Made by a program: the position numbers and the translations under genes. The notes beneath the pieces are model-generated. The model saw only the letters and a program-made list of their open reading frames with translations. It was not told where the DNA came from and searched no databases. Positions 1 through 5,589 of a stretch of DNA of 6,326 nt are shown here, piece by piece. This DNA is from an uncultured Bacteroidota bacterium (GTDB taxonomy: Bacteria > Bacteroidota > Bacteroidia > 2-12-FULL-35-15): positions 1-6,326 of the forward strand of contig CAIRRW010000268.1 in assembly GCA_903881065.1 (NCBI GenBank), read 5' to 3'. The first letter of the stretch is position 1. The number at the start of each line of letters is the position of its first letter.

Positions 1-259
1 ACTATAGGCTTAGTGGAAAGAAAACACGTATAGCAACTTTTTACCATAGGAAGGAACGAAAGAATCAATTTATAGGTTTACCTCTCAATTGATGAAAAAA
101 CTATAAAATACCTGTTTTTAAAGGTTTCCTATAACTCAAGCTGTGTATGAGTTTGCCTCACCAAATAAAATTATTAATTAGTTTGCCATTATAATACAGT
201 TACCTTACATCGAATTATAAAAATAGCAACTATATTAATTAACCTTAAAACTAAACAAT
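1..259. other. Intergenic region, no supported gene
   Basis: No ORF with a plausible start lies here. Two short frames enter from the left edge: one is open to a TAG at 31-33 (10 codons), another to a TGA at 90-92 (29 codons, lysine/arginine-rich, ending in IGLPLN). Either could be the tail of an upstream gene, but neither can be identified. A weak two-part hairpin can be drawn from 64-70 with 87-93, with 74-76 pairing 81-83 inside it. No T-run follows it, so it does not look like a terminator. The rest is AT-rich leader for the gene at 260. Confidence 0.5.
152..185 (+). promoter_or_regulatory. Candidate Bacteroidota-type promoter for the 315-aa gene
   Basis: Bacteroidota primary sigma promoters have a TTTG-like -33 element and a TAnnTTTG -7 element about 20 bp apart. 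Here TTTG at 152-155 is followed after 22 bp by TTAGTTTG at 178-185, which has one mismatch in the -7 element. This would start transcription near 190 and give a leader of about 70 bases before the ATG at 260. The motif is short and the DNA AT-rich, so this is only a candidate. Confidence 0.22.
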
Positions 260-1207
260 ATGAAAAATTTACAGGACTATTTTGATGCTAATTTTGAAAA
301 CGTAAAAATTACAAATACCCGTTTGCTCACGTTTGCCGATAATAATATATTGAATATGACAAATAATAATCCGGCGAGTATATATGATACTAATATTAGC
401 AATACGCAAAATAGAGTGGAAATATTGAGAAAAATGATTAATACAAAAACATCGGATATCGGCACACGAATGGGCGGCACAAGTGAAAAAGATACCGCCA
501 GAGCTGCCATCGAAAAGTATGTTGCCAACTTTATAGGTACTGCCAGAGGCAGCTTTGGAGGGAAAGATACTAAAGGATATATAGAAACGTTTCCGAATGG
601 CATGGATTCGTTTTACAGAGTTACCAAGGAAGATTTCAGTATAAATGTAAATACGCTGGTAGGCAAGGCAGGTAAGTATGTTGGCGTTTTAGGTATTCCA
701 TTTCAAACTGCTATTACCAATTTATATGCCAGTTATACCACTTCCAGCGAAGAACAGAAAGTTGATGCTACTTCAGTAGATACTGATATAGTAAACGAAA
801 ATACTGCCGCCCAAAACCTTGGCGATGCACTTACAGACAATCTTTACGACATAGCAAAAAACAATAAACGCAGCACCACTGCCGTTGGTTTATACTTTAA
901 CGTCTCCCTGCTTTTCCCCGAAAAACATAAAGAAATTAAGAAAGGTACACCCGCAGCAGGTGCCGATGTGGTAATCTGTCCGATAGTTTACAGCCCCGGA
1001 AAACGAATAAACATACATAATAAAGGAGCTTCCACACTTATTTTCGGCATGATGCTGAAAGGAAATAAAGTTGGTGAATTTGTAACCCTTGCTCCTAATG
1101 AGGAATCAAAAGAAGCATTTGATTTCTACTTTTCCAACGGTGATGAATTATATGTGATGAATACAGGAGCAATTGCAGGGATTTTTCAACTGGATATAGT
1201 TTCGTAA
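260..1207 (+). CDS. Hypothetical protein, 315 aa, family not recognised
   Basis: I do not recognise this protein. The ATG at 260 is preceded by an A-rich stretch (cttaaaactaaacaat), typical of Bacteroidota starts without a Shine-Dalgarno site. There is no signal peptide, lipobox or transmembrane segment, so it is probably cytoplasmic. The chain is rich in Asn and Thr and has a single cysteine (Cys240). Residues about 45-95 look helical (RVEILRKMI, ARAAIEKYVANFIG), as do 148-202, where two helix-like stretches flank an acidic Thr/Asp/Asn linker at about 160-185. Residues about 236-315 read as alternating beta strands and turns (VVICPIVYSPGKRINIHN, then LIFGMML, GEFVTLAP, DELYVMNTG, IFQLDIV) and suggest a small C-terminal beta-sandwich. 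This division is by eye. The gene has its own terminator and is separated from the Moco operon by a structured leader, so a link to Moco is not implied. The even reading frame, sensible composition and clean terminator argue that it is real. Confidence 0.85.
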   Translation: MKNLQDYFDANFENVKITNTRLLTFADNNILNMTNNNPASIYDTNISNTQNRVEILRKMINTKTSDIGTRMGGTSEKDTARAAIEKYVANFIGTARGSFGGKDTKGYIETFPNGMDSFYRVTKEDFSINVNTLVGKAGKYVGVLGIPFQTAITNLYASYTTSSEEQKVDATSVDTDIVNENTAAQNLGDALTDNLYDIAKNNKRSTTAVGLYFNVSLLFPEKHKEIKKGTPAAGADVVICPIVYSPGKRINIHNKGASTLIFGMMLKGNKVGEFVTLAPNEESKEAFDFYFSNGDELYVMNTGAIAGIFQLDIVS

Positions 1208-1227
1208 TAGAATAGTAATTATCAATA

Positions 1228-1259
1228 AAAAAAGTCCAGAAGTAATTCTGGACTTTTTT
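1228..1259 (+). terminator. Rho-independent terminator after the 315-aa gene
   Basis: Bases 1228-1241 pair perfectly with 1246-1259 (14 bp) around the tetraloop GTAA, which as RNA is a stable GNRA loop. The core is AGTCCAGA/TCTGGACT, flanked by an A-run on the left and a run of six T on the right. It lies 20 bases after the TAA-type stop at 1207. The A/T symmetry means it could also act on a transcript coming from the right, but no such gene is seen. Confidence 0.9.
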
Positions 1260-1261
1260 AT

Positions 1262-1335
1262 TACTTTTTGAAATATTATAAAACACTTTGTTTTCAAAAA
1301 ACAATATCTGCAGGCAAAAATAATTTCAAAAAGTA
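1262..1335 (+). promoter_or_regulatory. Inverted repeat with nested hairpin in the moeA leader
   Basis: TACTTTTTGAAAT at 1262-1274 is the exact reverse complement of ATTTCAAAAAGTA at 1323-1335: 13 bp with a 48-base interval. Inside it, 1288-1294 pairs with 1298-1304 (TTGTTTT/AAAACAA, loop CAA). In RNA this would make a closed multipart leader ending 49 bases before the moeA ATG at 1385. In DNA it would be two operator half-sites with centres 61 bp apart. The left arm also contains TACTTTTTG, a -7-like element with one extra base in the spacer. It does not match a Moco riboswitch I know of. Function is inferred only from position and symmetry. Confidence 0.35.
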
Positions 1336-1384
1336 TTTTTCAGAAGAATACCAATATGTCATTAATAATATTGATTTTTGCAAA

Positions 1385-2569
1385 ATGATTTCCGTAAAAG
1401 AAGCCCAAAAAGCAATTGTATCAAATTCTAAAACCTTGCCTATCGAGAAACTCTCGTTATATAAGGCTTTTGGGTACGTGCTGGCAAAGGATGTGTTTGC
1501 GCCCATTTCTCTGCCGCCGTTTAATCAGTCTGGTATGGATGGATACGCTTTTATTCATAGTGATTTAAATACTAAAACCGATATTTCCATTGTTGGTGAA
1601 GTGCCGGCAGGTAGTGCATATCCGAAGGAGTTAAAGAAAGCACAGGCAGTACGTATTTTTACAGGAGCCGAAGTTCCAAAAGGAGCAGATACTGTGGTGA
1701 TGCAGGAAAAGGTAATTGTTGAAAATGGCTGTTTGAAAATTCAGGATTCACAGATAAAAAAAGGAGCAAACATTCGATTAAAAAGTTCGCAGATAAATAA
1801 AGGCGAACTTGCCATAAGCAGCGGAACGCTTTTAAATGCAGGTGCTATCGGTTATCTTTCAGGTTTAGGATTAACTTCTGTTTCAGTTTTCAGAAAGCCG
1901 AAAGTATTTGTAATTGTTACCGGAAGCGAATTGCAAAAGCCGGGTACAAAGCTCGAAAAAGGAAATATTTATGAATCAAATTCCTTTAGTTTGATTGCTT
2001 CATTGCAAAGTATTAATATCGATCCGGTAAGCGTTCAGTGGGTTGCCGACGACGAAACGAAAATATATAATCTGATTGAAAAAGCCGTTCACGAATTTGA
2101 TATGGTCATTTTAACTGGCGGTATTTCGGTTGGCGATTATGATTTTGTTGGCAGAGCATTATTGAAATTAAAAGCCAAAAATATTTTTTATAAAGTAAAA
2201 CAAAAGCCCGGTAAACCATTGTATTTTGGTAAACATAAAAAAGCATTAATATTTGCCTTGCCCGGAAACCCTGCAGCGGTATTAACTTGTTTTTATAATT
2301 ATGTGTATCCTGCTTTGCGGCAAATGCAGGGCGATTCGAATGCATTCCTCAGATCGTTAAAACTTCCAATAAAAACCAATTATACTAAGAAAAAGGGTTT
2401 ATCCAACTTTCTTAAATCGCGTATAGAAAATAATTTTGTAGTGCCCCTCGAAGGACAGGAATCCTACAAATTAAGTTCGTTTGCTATCGCTGATAGTTTG
2501 ATTTATTTACCTGAAGAATCTGAAAATATTAAAGCAGGAACGCTCGTTGATGTTTTTATTCTTCCTTAA
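1385..2569 (+). CDS. moeA: Molybdopterin molybdenumtransferase MoeA
   Basis: MoeA binds adenylylated molybdopterin and molybdate, hydrolyses the AMP and inserts the metal to give Moco, in the cytoplasm. I chose the ATG at 1385 (394 aa, the usual length) because family similarity begins at MISVKEAQKAI. An in-frame ATG at 1268 would add 39 unrelated residues encoded by the structured leader just after the upstream terminator. Visible motifs are SGMDGYAF (49-56, with the active-site Asp52), IFTGAEVPKGADTVVMQE (91-108), GNIYESNS (193-200), LTGGISVGDYDFV (243-255, the MoCF-type binding loop with Asp251), KQKPGKPLYFG (272-282) and LPGNPAAVLTCF (292-303). The C-terminal domain IV (about 325-394) is complete. 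No motif is broken, so it should be active. It is first in the Moco operon; 78 bases separate it from moaD, with no terminator between. Confidence 0.96.
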   Translation: MISVKEAQKAIVSNSKTLPIEKLSLYKAFGYVLAKDVFAPISLPPFNQSGMDGYAFIHSDLNTKTDISIVGEVPAGSAYPKELKKAQAVRIFTGAEVPKGADTVVMQEKVIVENGCLKIQDSQIKKGANIRLKSSQINKGELAISSGTLLNAGAIGYLSGLGLTSVSVFRKPKVFVIVTGSELQKPGTKLEKGNIYESNSFSLIASLQSINIDPVSVQWVADDETKIYNLIEKAVHEFDMVILTGGISVGDYDFVGRALLKLKAKNIFYKVKQKPGKPLYFGKHKKALIFALPGNPAAVLTCFYNYVYPALRQMQGDSNAFLRSLKLPIKTNYTKKKGLSNFLKSRIENNFVVPLEGQESYKLSSFAIADSLIYLPEESENIKAGTLVDVFILP

Positions 2570-2647
2570 TTTTGCATGGTGTTTATTATTACCAATTCAC
2601 TCAAATACACTGATATTATTTCTGTTTTAAGATAATTAAAGAGCGCG

Positions 2648-2881
2648 ATGACTGTTAACGTTATATTTTTTGGAGCATTGATAGATGCAGCCGGTACGAA
2701 TAAAACAGAAGTAAAAAATGTTTCAGATTGCGATTCCTTAAAATCAAAAATACTTGTTGATTACCCTGAATTAAACAACTATAAATTTCTGATAGCGCTT
2801 CACAATCAAGTGGTGAAGGATAATTTAAAACTAAATGAAGGTGATACAGTTGCTTTATTGCCGCCATTTGCAGGAGGATAA
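2648..2881 (+). CDS. moaD: Molybdopterin synthase sulfur-carrier subunit MoaD
   Basis: This small ubiquitin-like protein (77 aa, typical for the family) carries sulfur to cPMP as a C-terminal thiocarboxylate within the MoaD-MoaE synthase. It begins with a beta strand (VNVIFFGAL), keeps the family pattern LNEGDTVALLPPFAGG at the end, and finishes exactly at the essential Gly76-Gly77, with no residues beyond to be trimmed. The ATG at 2648 is preceded by AAAGAG at 2638-2643, a weak ribosome-binding match. The 78-base gap after moeA holds no clear promoter; TATTTCTG at 2617-2624 resembles a -7 element but has no -33 partner. Its stop codon touches the start of moeB, the enzyme that activates it, which supports the pairing. 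Confidence 0.96.
   Translation: MTVNVIFFGALIDAAGTNKTEVKNVSDCDSLKSKILVDYPELNNYKFLIALHNQVVKDNLKLNEGDTVALLPPFAGG
2872..2877 (+). promoter_or_regulatory. Shine-Dalgarno-like AGGAGG formed by the MoaD Gly-Gly codons
   Basis: The last MoaD codons GCA GGA GGA contain AGGAGG, four bases before the moeB ATG at 2882, and the moaD TAA directly abuts that ATG. The site is a perfect anti-16S match but closer than the usual 5-9 bases. Bacteroidota generally rely little on such sites, so translational coupling by terminating ribosomes may matter more. Confidence 0.5.
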
Positions 2882-4015
2882 ATGTTAAGCACCGAAGAAA
2901 TAAATCGATATAATCGTCATATTCTTTTACCTGAGATAGGTATAGAAGGACAACGCAAATTAAAACATTCTTCCATACTGATAATAGGAGCAGGAGGGCT
3001 TGGTTGTCCCGCTCTTCAATATTTAACTGCTGCAGGAATCGGCACCATCGGCATTGTGGATTTTGATAAAGTGGAGGAGACAAATCTTCAACGGCAGATA
3101 TTATATACCATTGATGACATTGGCAAACCTAAGGTAGATTGTGCTATTCACAGGCTTTCACGTCTAAACCCTTTTGTGAATTTCATACCTTATAATCTTC
3201 AGCTGACCAATGCGAATGCAATTAATATCATCAAAAATTACGATATTATTATTGATGGCTCTGATAATTTTGTAACTAGGTATTTGGTGAACGATGCTTG
3301 TGTATTGTTGAATAAGCCGCTTGTTTATGGTTCCATTTATAAGTTTGAAGGACAAGTTTCTGTATTTAATTTCAGTGAAAATGGTGATGACAAGGGACCA
3401 ACTTATCGTTGTTTGTTTCCCAACCCTCCTGCTCCCGAAAGTTCACCAAGCTGTTCCGAAATAGGTGTGCTTGGCACATTACCAGGTATTATAGGAACAC
3501 TTCAGGCGAATGATGCAATAAAAATATGTATAGGAATCGGCGAAGTATTATCCGGTCAACTTTCTATTATTAATGCGTTAACAATGCAATTTTATACTAT
3601 AGCATTTGAACGTAACAAAAATCTTTTTGATACAGCGCCTTCTACTTTAGAAGAGTTTGTCAATTTTGATTATAGTTTATTTTGCAGTGCGACTAAACCA
3701 AAAAATGTAAATGAAATAACTTCGGACGAACTAAATGATTTGATTAATAACAAAAGAAATGCAATACAGATAATAGATATACGTTCGATAAATGAAGAGC
3801 CGATATTAAATACATTAAAGGAAATTCAAATTCCTTTCGAAGAGATAGTTGAGAATAGAGGTAAAATTAATGCTGAAAAGAAAGTGATTGTGATATGTAA
3901 ACTCGGTATTCGGAGTGCTATCGCTATTCAATTGCTTGAAAAGAATTCATCACTTACTAACTTATATAATCTGAAAGGCGGAGTTACCGAATGGATAAAA
4001 AAATACAAACCCTGA
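2882..4015 (+). CDS. moeB: MoaD-activating adenylyltransferase MoeB with C-terminal rhodanese domain
   Basis: The E1-like domain (about 1-245) adenylylates the MoaD C-terminus using ATP. The rhodanese domain (about 275-377) can carry a persulfide for making the thiocarboxylate, as in MOCS3/Uba4 and mycobacterial MoeZR. Seen motifs are RYNRHILL (9-16, with Arg12), the nucleotide loop GAGGLGCP (36-43), LQRQ (69-72), GKPK (81-84, Lys84), DGSDN (125-129, with the metal-binding Asp128), YRCLFPNPP (175-183), and Cys191 in SCSEIGVLG, the position of the thioester cysteine in relatives. The rhodanese part has DIRS at 299-302, the active loop CKLGIRS at 339-345 with Cys339, and NLKGGVTEW near the end. 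Compared with E. coli MoeB, which holds zinc with four cysteines, the first is Thr174, the second is kept (Cys177), and the later CxxC pair is absent, so zinc is probably not bound. A ThiF-like role in thiamine synthesis is less likely because moaD and moaE flank it. Confidence 0.93.
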   Translation: MLSTEEINRYNRHILLPEIGIEGQRKLKHSSILIIGAGGLGCPALQYLTAAGIGTIGIVDFDKVEETNLQRQILYTIDDIGKPKVDCAIHRLSRLNPFVNFIPYNLQLTNANAINIIKNYDIIIDGSDNFVTRYLVNDACVLLNKPLVYGSIYKFEGQVSVFNFSENGDDKGPTYRCLFPNPPAPESSPSCSEIGVLGTLPGIIGTLQANDAIKICIGIGEVLSGQLSIINALTMQFYTIAFERNKNLFDTAPSTLEEFVNFDYSLFCSATKPKNVNEITSDELNDLINNKRNAIQIIDIRSINEEPILNTLKEIQIPFEEIVENRGKINAEKKVIVICKLGIRSAIAIQLLEKNSSLTNLYNLKGGVTEWIKKYKP

Positions 4016-4021
4016 TTAACA

Positions 4022-4468
4022 ATGAGCGATAAGAAAAAACATAAAGTGTTTGTTAATGGTGCCATAAGCCCACAATTCATCGCTGACAGCATTGCCAAGC
4101 ACAGCACCAAAACTTCCATTGGTGCTCATGATATATTTTTAGGACAGGTACGTAATGATATTATTAACGGTAAAACAGTTAATTCTATTGAATATTCAGC
4201 TTACGAAGAAATGGCGGAAGAGAAATTTCATGAAATTCGTGAAGCCGCTTTTGTAAAATATAACTTAACATGTATGCATATTTATCATAGTATTGGCTCT
4301 GTTAAAGCAGGAGAAATATGTTTGTTTGTATTTGTTTCTTCTTCCCATCGTAAAGATGCTTTTGATGCTTGCCGTGATATTGTTGAGCGGATAAAAATAA
4401 ATGTTCCTATTTTTGGCAAAGAAATATTTGAAGATGATTCTTTTGTCTGGAAAGAGAATACTGAATAA
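4022..4468 (+). CDS. moaE: Molybdopterin synthase catalytic subunit MoaE
   Basis: MoaE binds cPMP and, with two rounds of MoaD thiocarboxylate, adds the dithiolene sulfurs to give molybdopterin. At 148 aa it has normal length. Conserved features are GQVRND (41-46, with Arg44), the IEYSAYEEMAEEK segment (56-68), HSIGSVKAGE (89-98), SSHR (107-110, with His109 and Arg110, which bind the substrate phosphate in relatives), and Lys125 and Lys133 in the KINVPIFGKE stretch, matching the two catalytic lysines of E. coli MoaE (119 and 126). The gene starts six bases after the moeB stop and is clearly cotranscribed. No Shine-Dalgarno site is visible. The next gene follows after 38 AT-rich bases. Confidence 0.96.
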   Translation: MSDKKKHKVFVNGAISPQFIADSIAKHSTKTSIGAHDIFLGQVRNDIINGKTVNSIEYSAYEEMAEEKFHEIREAAFVKYNLTCMHIYHSIGSVKAGEICLFVFVSSSHRKDAFDACRDIVERIKINVPIFGKEIFEDDSFVWKENTE

Positions 4469-4506
4469 ATAACCTAAATCAGAAATAAAAAATTTGAAAT
4501 ATAATT

Positions 4507-5418
4507 ATGATAGATATTACATTCAAATCAACTACGCACCGTTTTGCCAAGGCATTAGCTATTGTTAAAGTAAGTAATAAGGAAACAATAGATGCTATTG
4601 TAAACAAAACAGTTGCTAAAGGTGATGTGTTCGAGATGGCGAAAACTGCGGGTTTGTTTGCTGTAAAGCGCACCAGCGATATGATTCCAGACTGTCACCC
4701 AATGCCAATTGAATTTACAGCAGTTCGTTACGAAATAAAAAATTTGGAAATACACATTGAAGTGGAAGTACATACTGTTTATAAAACAGGAGTGGAGGTG
4801 GAAGCTATGCACGGAGCATCAGTGGTAGCGCTTACCATGTATGATATGTTGAAACCAATTGATAAAGGAATCGAGATTCATTCAATAAAATTGCTGGAGA
4901 AGAAAGGTGGCAAATCTGACTTTACAGATAAATTCCGTAATGATTTAAAAGCGGCTGTTATAATATGTTCTGATAGTATTTTCGCAGGCAAGAAAACTGA
5001 TAAAGCAGGTTTGGCTATCATCAAAAAACTTCAATCCTGCGGTGTTCAAGTCAGCAACAGTGTTATCATCCCTGATGAGCAGAAAGTAATACAGAAAAAA
5101 GTTATCGAATTATATAATTTAAAAACTGATATAATTATTCTTACTGGCGGCACAGGCCTCTCTCCAAGGGATGTTACCCCAGAGTCTATCCGCCCTCTTC
5201 TTGATAGGGAGATACAGGGAATCATGGAAGCTGCTCGTAATTATGGTCAAAATCGTACTCCTTTTTCCATGTTATCTCGCGGTGTTGCCGGCTTGAAAGG
5301 CGATACACTTATCCTTGCTCTTCCTGGTTCTACAAGAGGAGCGCAGGAATCAATGGATGCATTGTTTCCCTTTGTGTTGCATATTTTCAGAATTGTAGAA
5401 GGTGCTCCTCATAAATAA
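4507..5418 (+). CDS. moaCB: Bifunctional MoaC-MoaB fusion: cPMP synthase and molybdopterin adenylyltransferase
   Basis: The protein (303 aa) joins two Moco enzymes in one frame. Residues 1-140 are MoaC, which forms cPMP from the 3',8-cyclo-GTP product of MoaA: KGDVFEMA (38-45, catalytic Lys38), IPDCHP (60-65, His64), TGVEVEAM (94-101, Glu97 and Glu99) and YDMLK (112-116, Asp113 and Lys116) match E. coli Lys51, His77, Glu112/114, Asp128 and Lys131. Residues about 147-303 are a MoaB/MogA domain that adenylylates molybdopterin: VIIPDE (187-191/192 region, Asp190), TGGTGLSPRDVTPE (213-226, Asp222), then SRGVAGLKGDTLILALPGS (257-275). The linker is only about ten charged residues. The N-terminus starts at MIDIT, aligned with MVDVS of E. 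coli MoaC, so the short lead segment of that protein is missing. An in-frame TGA at 4495-4497 rules out an upstream start. The fusion is known in Bacteroidota. It is the last gene of the operon. Confidence 0.95.
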   Translation: MIDITFKSTTHRFAKALAIVKVSNKETIDAIVNKTVAKGDVFEMAKTAGLFAVKRTSDMIPDCHPMPIEFTAVRYEIKNLEIHIEVEVHTVYKTGVEVEAMHGASVVALTMYDMLKPIDKGIEIHSIKLLEKKGGKSDFTDKFRNDLKAAVIICSDSIFAGKKTDKAGLAIIKKLQSCGVQVSNSVIIPDEQKVIQKKVIELYNLKTDIIILTGGTGLSPRDVTPESIRPLLDREIQGIMEAARNYGQNRTPFSMLSRGVAGLKGDTLILALPGSTRGAQESMDALFPFVLHIFRIVEGAPHK

Positions 5419-5500
5419 AAGTTCATCTGGACGATTAATTTTTTAAATATTTTTATGACAAAAAGGTTTCCTAAGAGTTCTATATTTAACTTATAGTAAC

Positions 5501-5542
5501 AATAAAAATCCCCATTCTATTTTAAGAATGGGGATTTTTATT
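5501..5542. terminator. Bidirectional rho-independent terminator between moaCB and typA
   Basis: Bases 5501-5518 pair perfectly with 5525-5542 (18 bp) around a six-base AT loop. The core is TCCCCATTCT/AGAATGGGGA, with a T-run on both strands (ATTTTTATTTTG on +, ATTTTTATTG on -). It lies 82 bases after the moaCB stop and 47 bases past the stop of the converging typA, so it can end both transcripts. Confidence 0.92.
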
Positions 5543-5563
5543 TTGTTTTAGTTCAAACTAATG

Positions 5564-5587
5564 AACCAATAAACCAGTAAACCAATT
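5564..5587. repeat. Three tandem 8-bp units, AACCARTW
   Basis: The units AACCAATA (5564-5571), AACCAGTA (5572-5579) and AACCAATT (5580-5587) follow each other without gaps, ending just before the typA stop codon on the opposite strand. They lie in the typA 3' untranslated region. The array is too short to assign a role; slippage-generated low-complexity DNA is the simplest reading. Confidence 0.6.
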
Positions 5588-5589
5588 AA

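Noticed and set aside
120..131. AAAGGTTTCCTA at 120-131 recurs at 5462-5473.
   Set aside because: A 12-bp match between two AT-rich intergenic sites is expected by chance in 6.3 kb, and the flanks do not match, so it is not evidence for element ends.
30..231. ATAGCAACT at 30-38 and again at 223-231 as possible direct repeats of an insertion.
   Set aside because: Nine bases is within chance, no inverted ends or transposase are seen between them, and the interval is only 184 bases.
277..603. Open frame on the - strand opposite the 315-aa gene (108 codons), rich in hydrophobic residues.
   Set aside because: It lies wholly within the + strand gene, its hydrophobic runs mirror Asn/Lys-rich codons of that gene, and it has no start signals.
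1268..1384. An N-terminal extension of MoeA from the in-frame ATG at 1268.
   Set aside because: The 39 residues have no similarity to MoeA, start nine bases after the terminator and overlap the inverted repeat. The family's conserved start matches the ATG at 1385, giving the normal length of 394 aa.
2576..2635. Small ORF of 19 codons (MVFIITNSLKY...) between moeA and moaD.
   Set aside because: Very short, no ribosome-binding site and no recognisable feature; expected by chance in AT-rich intergenic DNA.
2661..3083. 140-codon open frame on the - strand across moaD and the start of moeB.
   Set aside because: Both + strand genes there are confidently identified by family motifs; this frame is their shadow.
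5455..5496. Tiny ORF of 13 codons (MTKRFPKSSIFNL) just before the shared terminator.
   Set aside because: Too short to support without conservation, and it lies in the 3' untranslated region of the operon.
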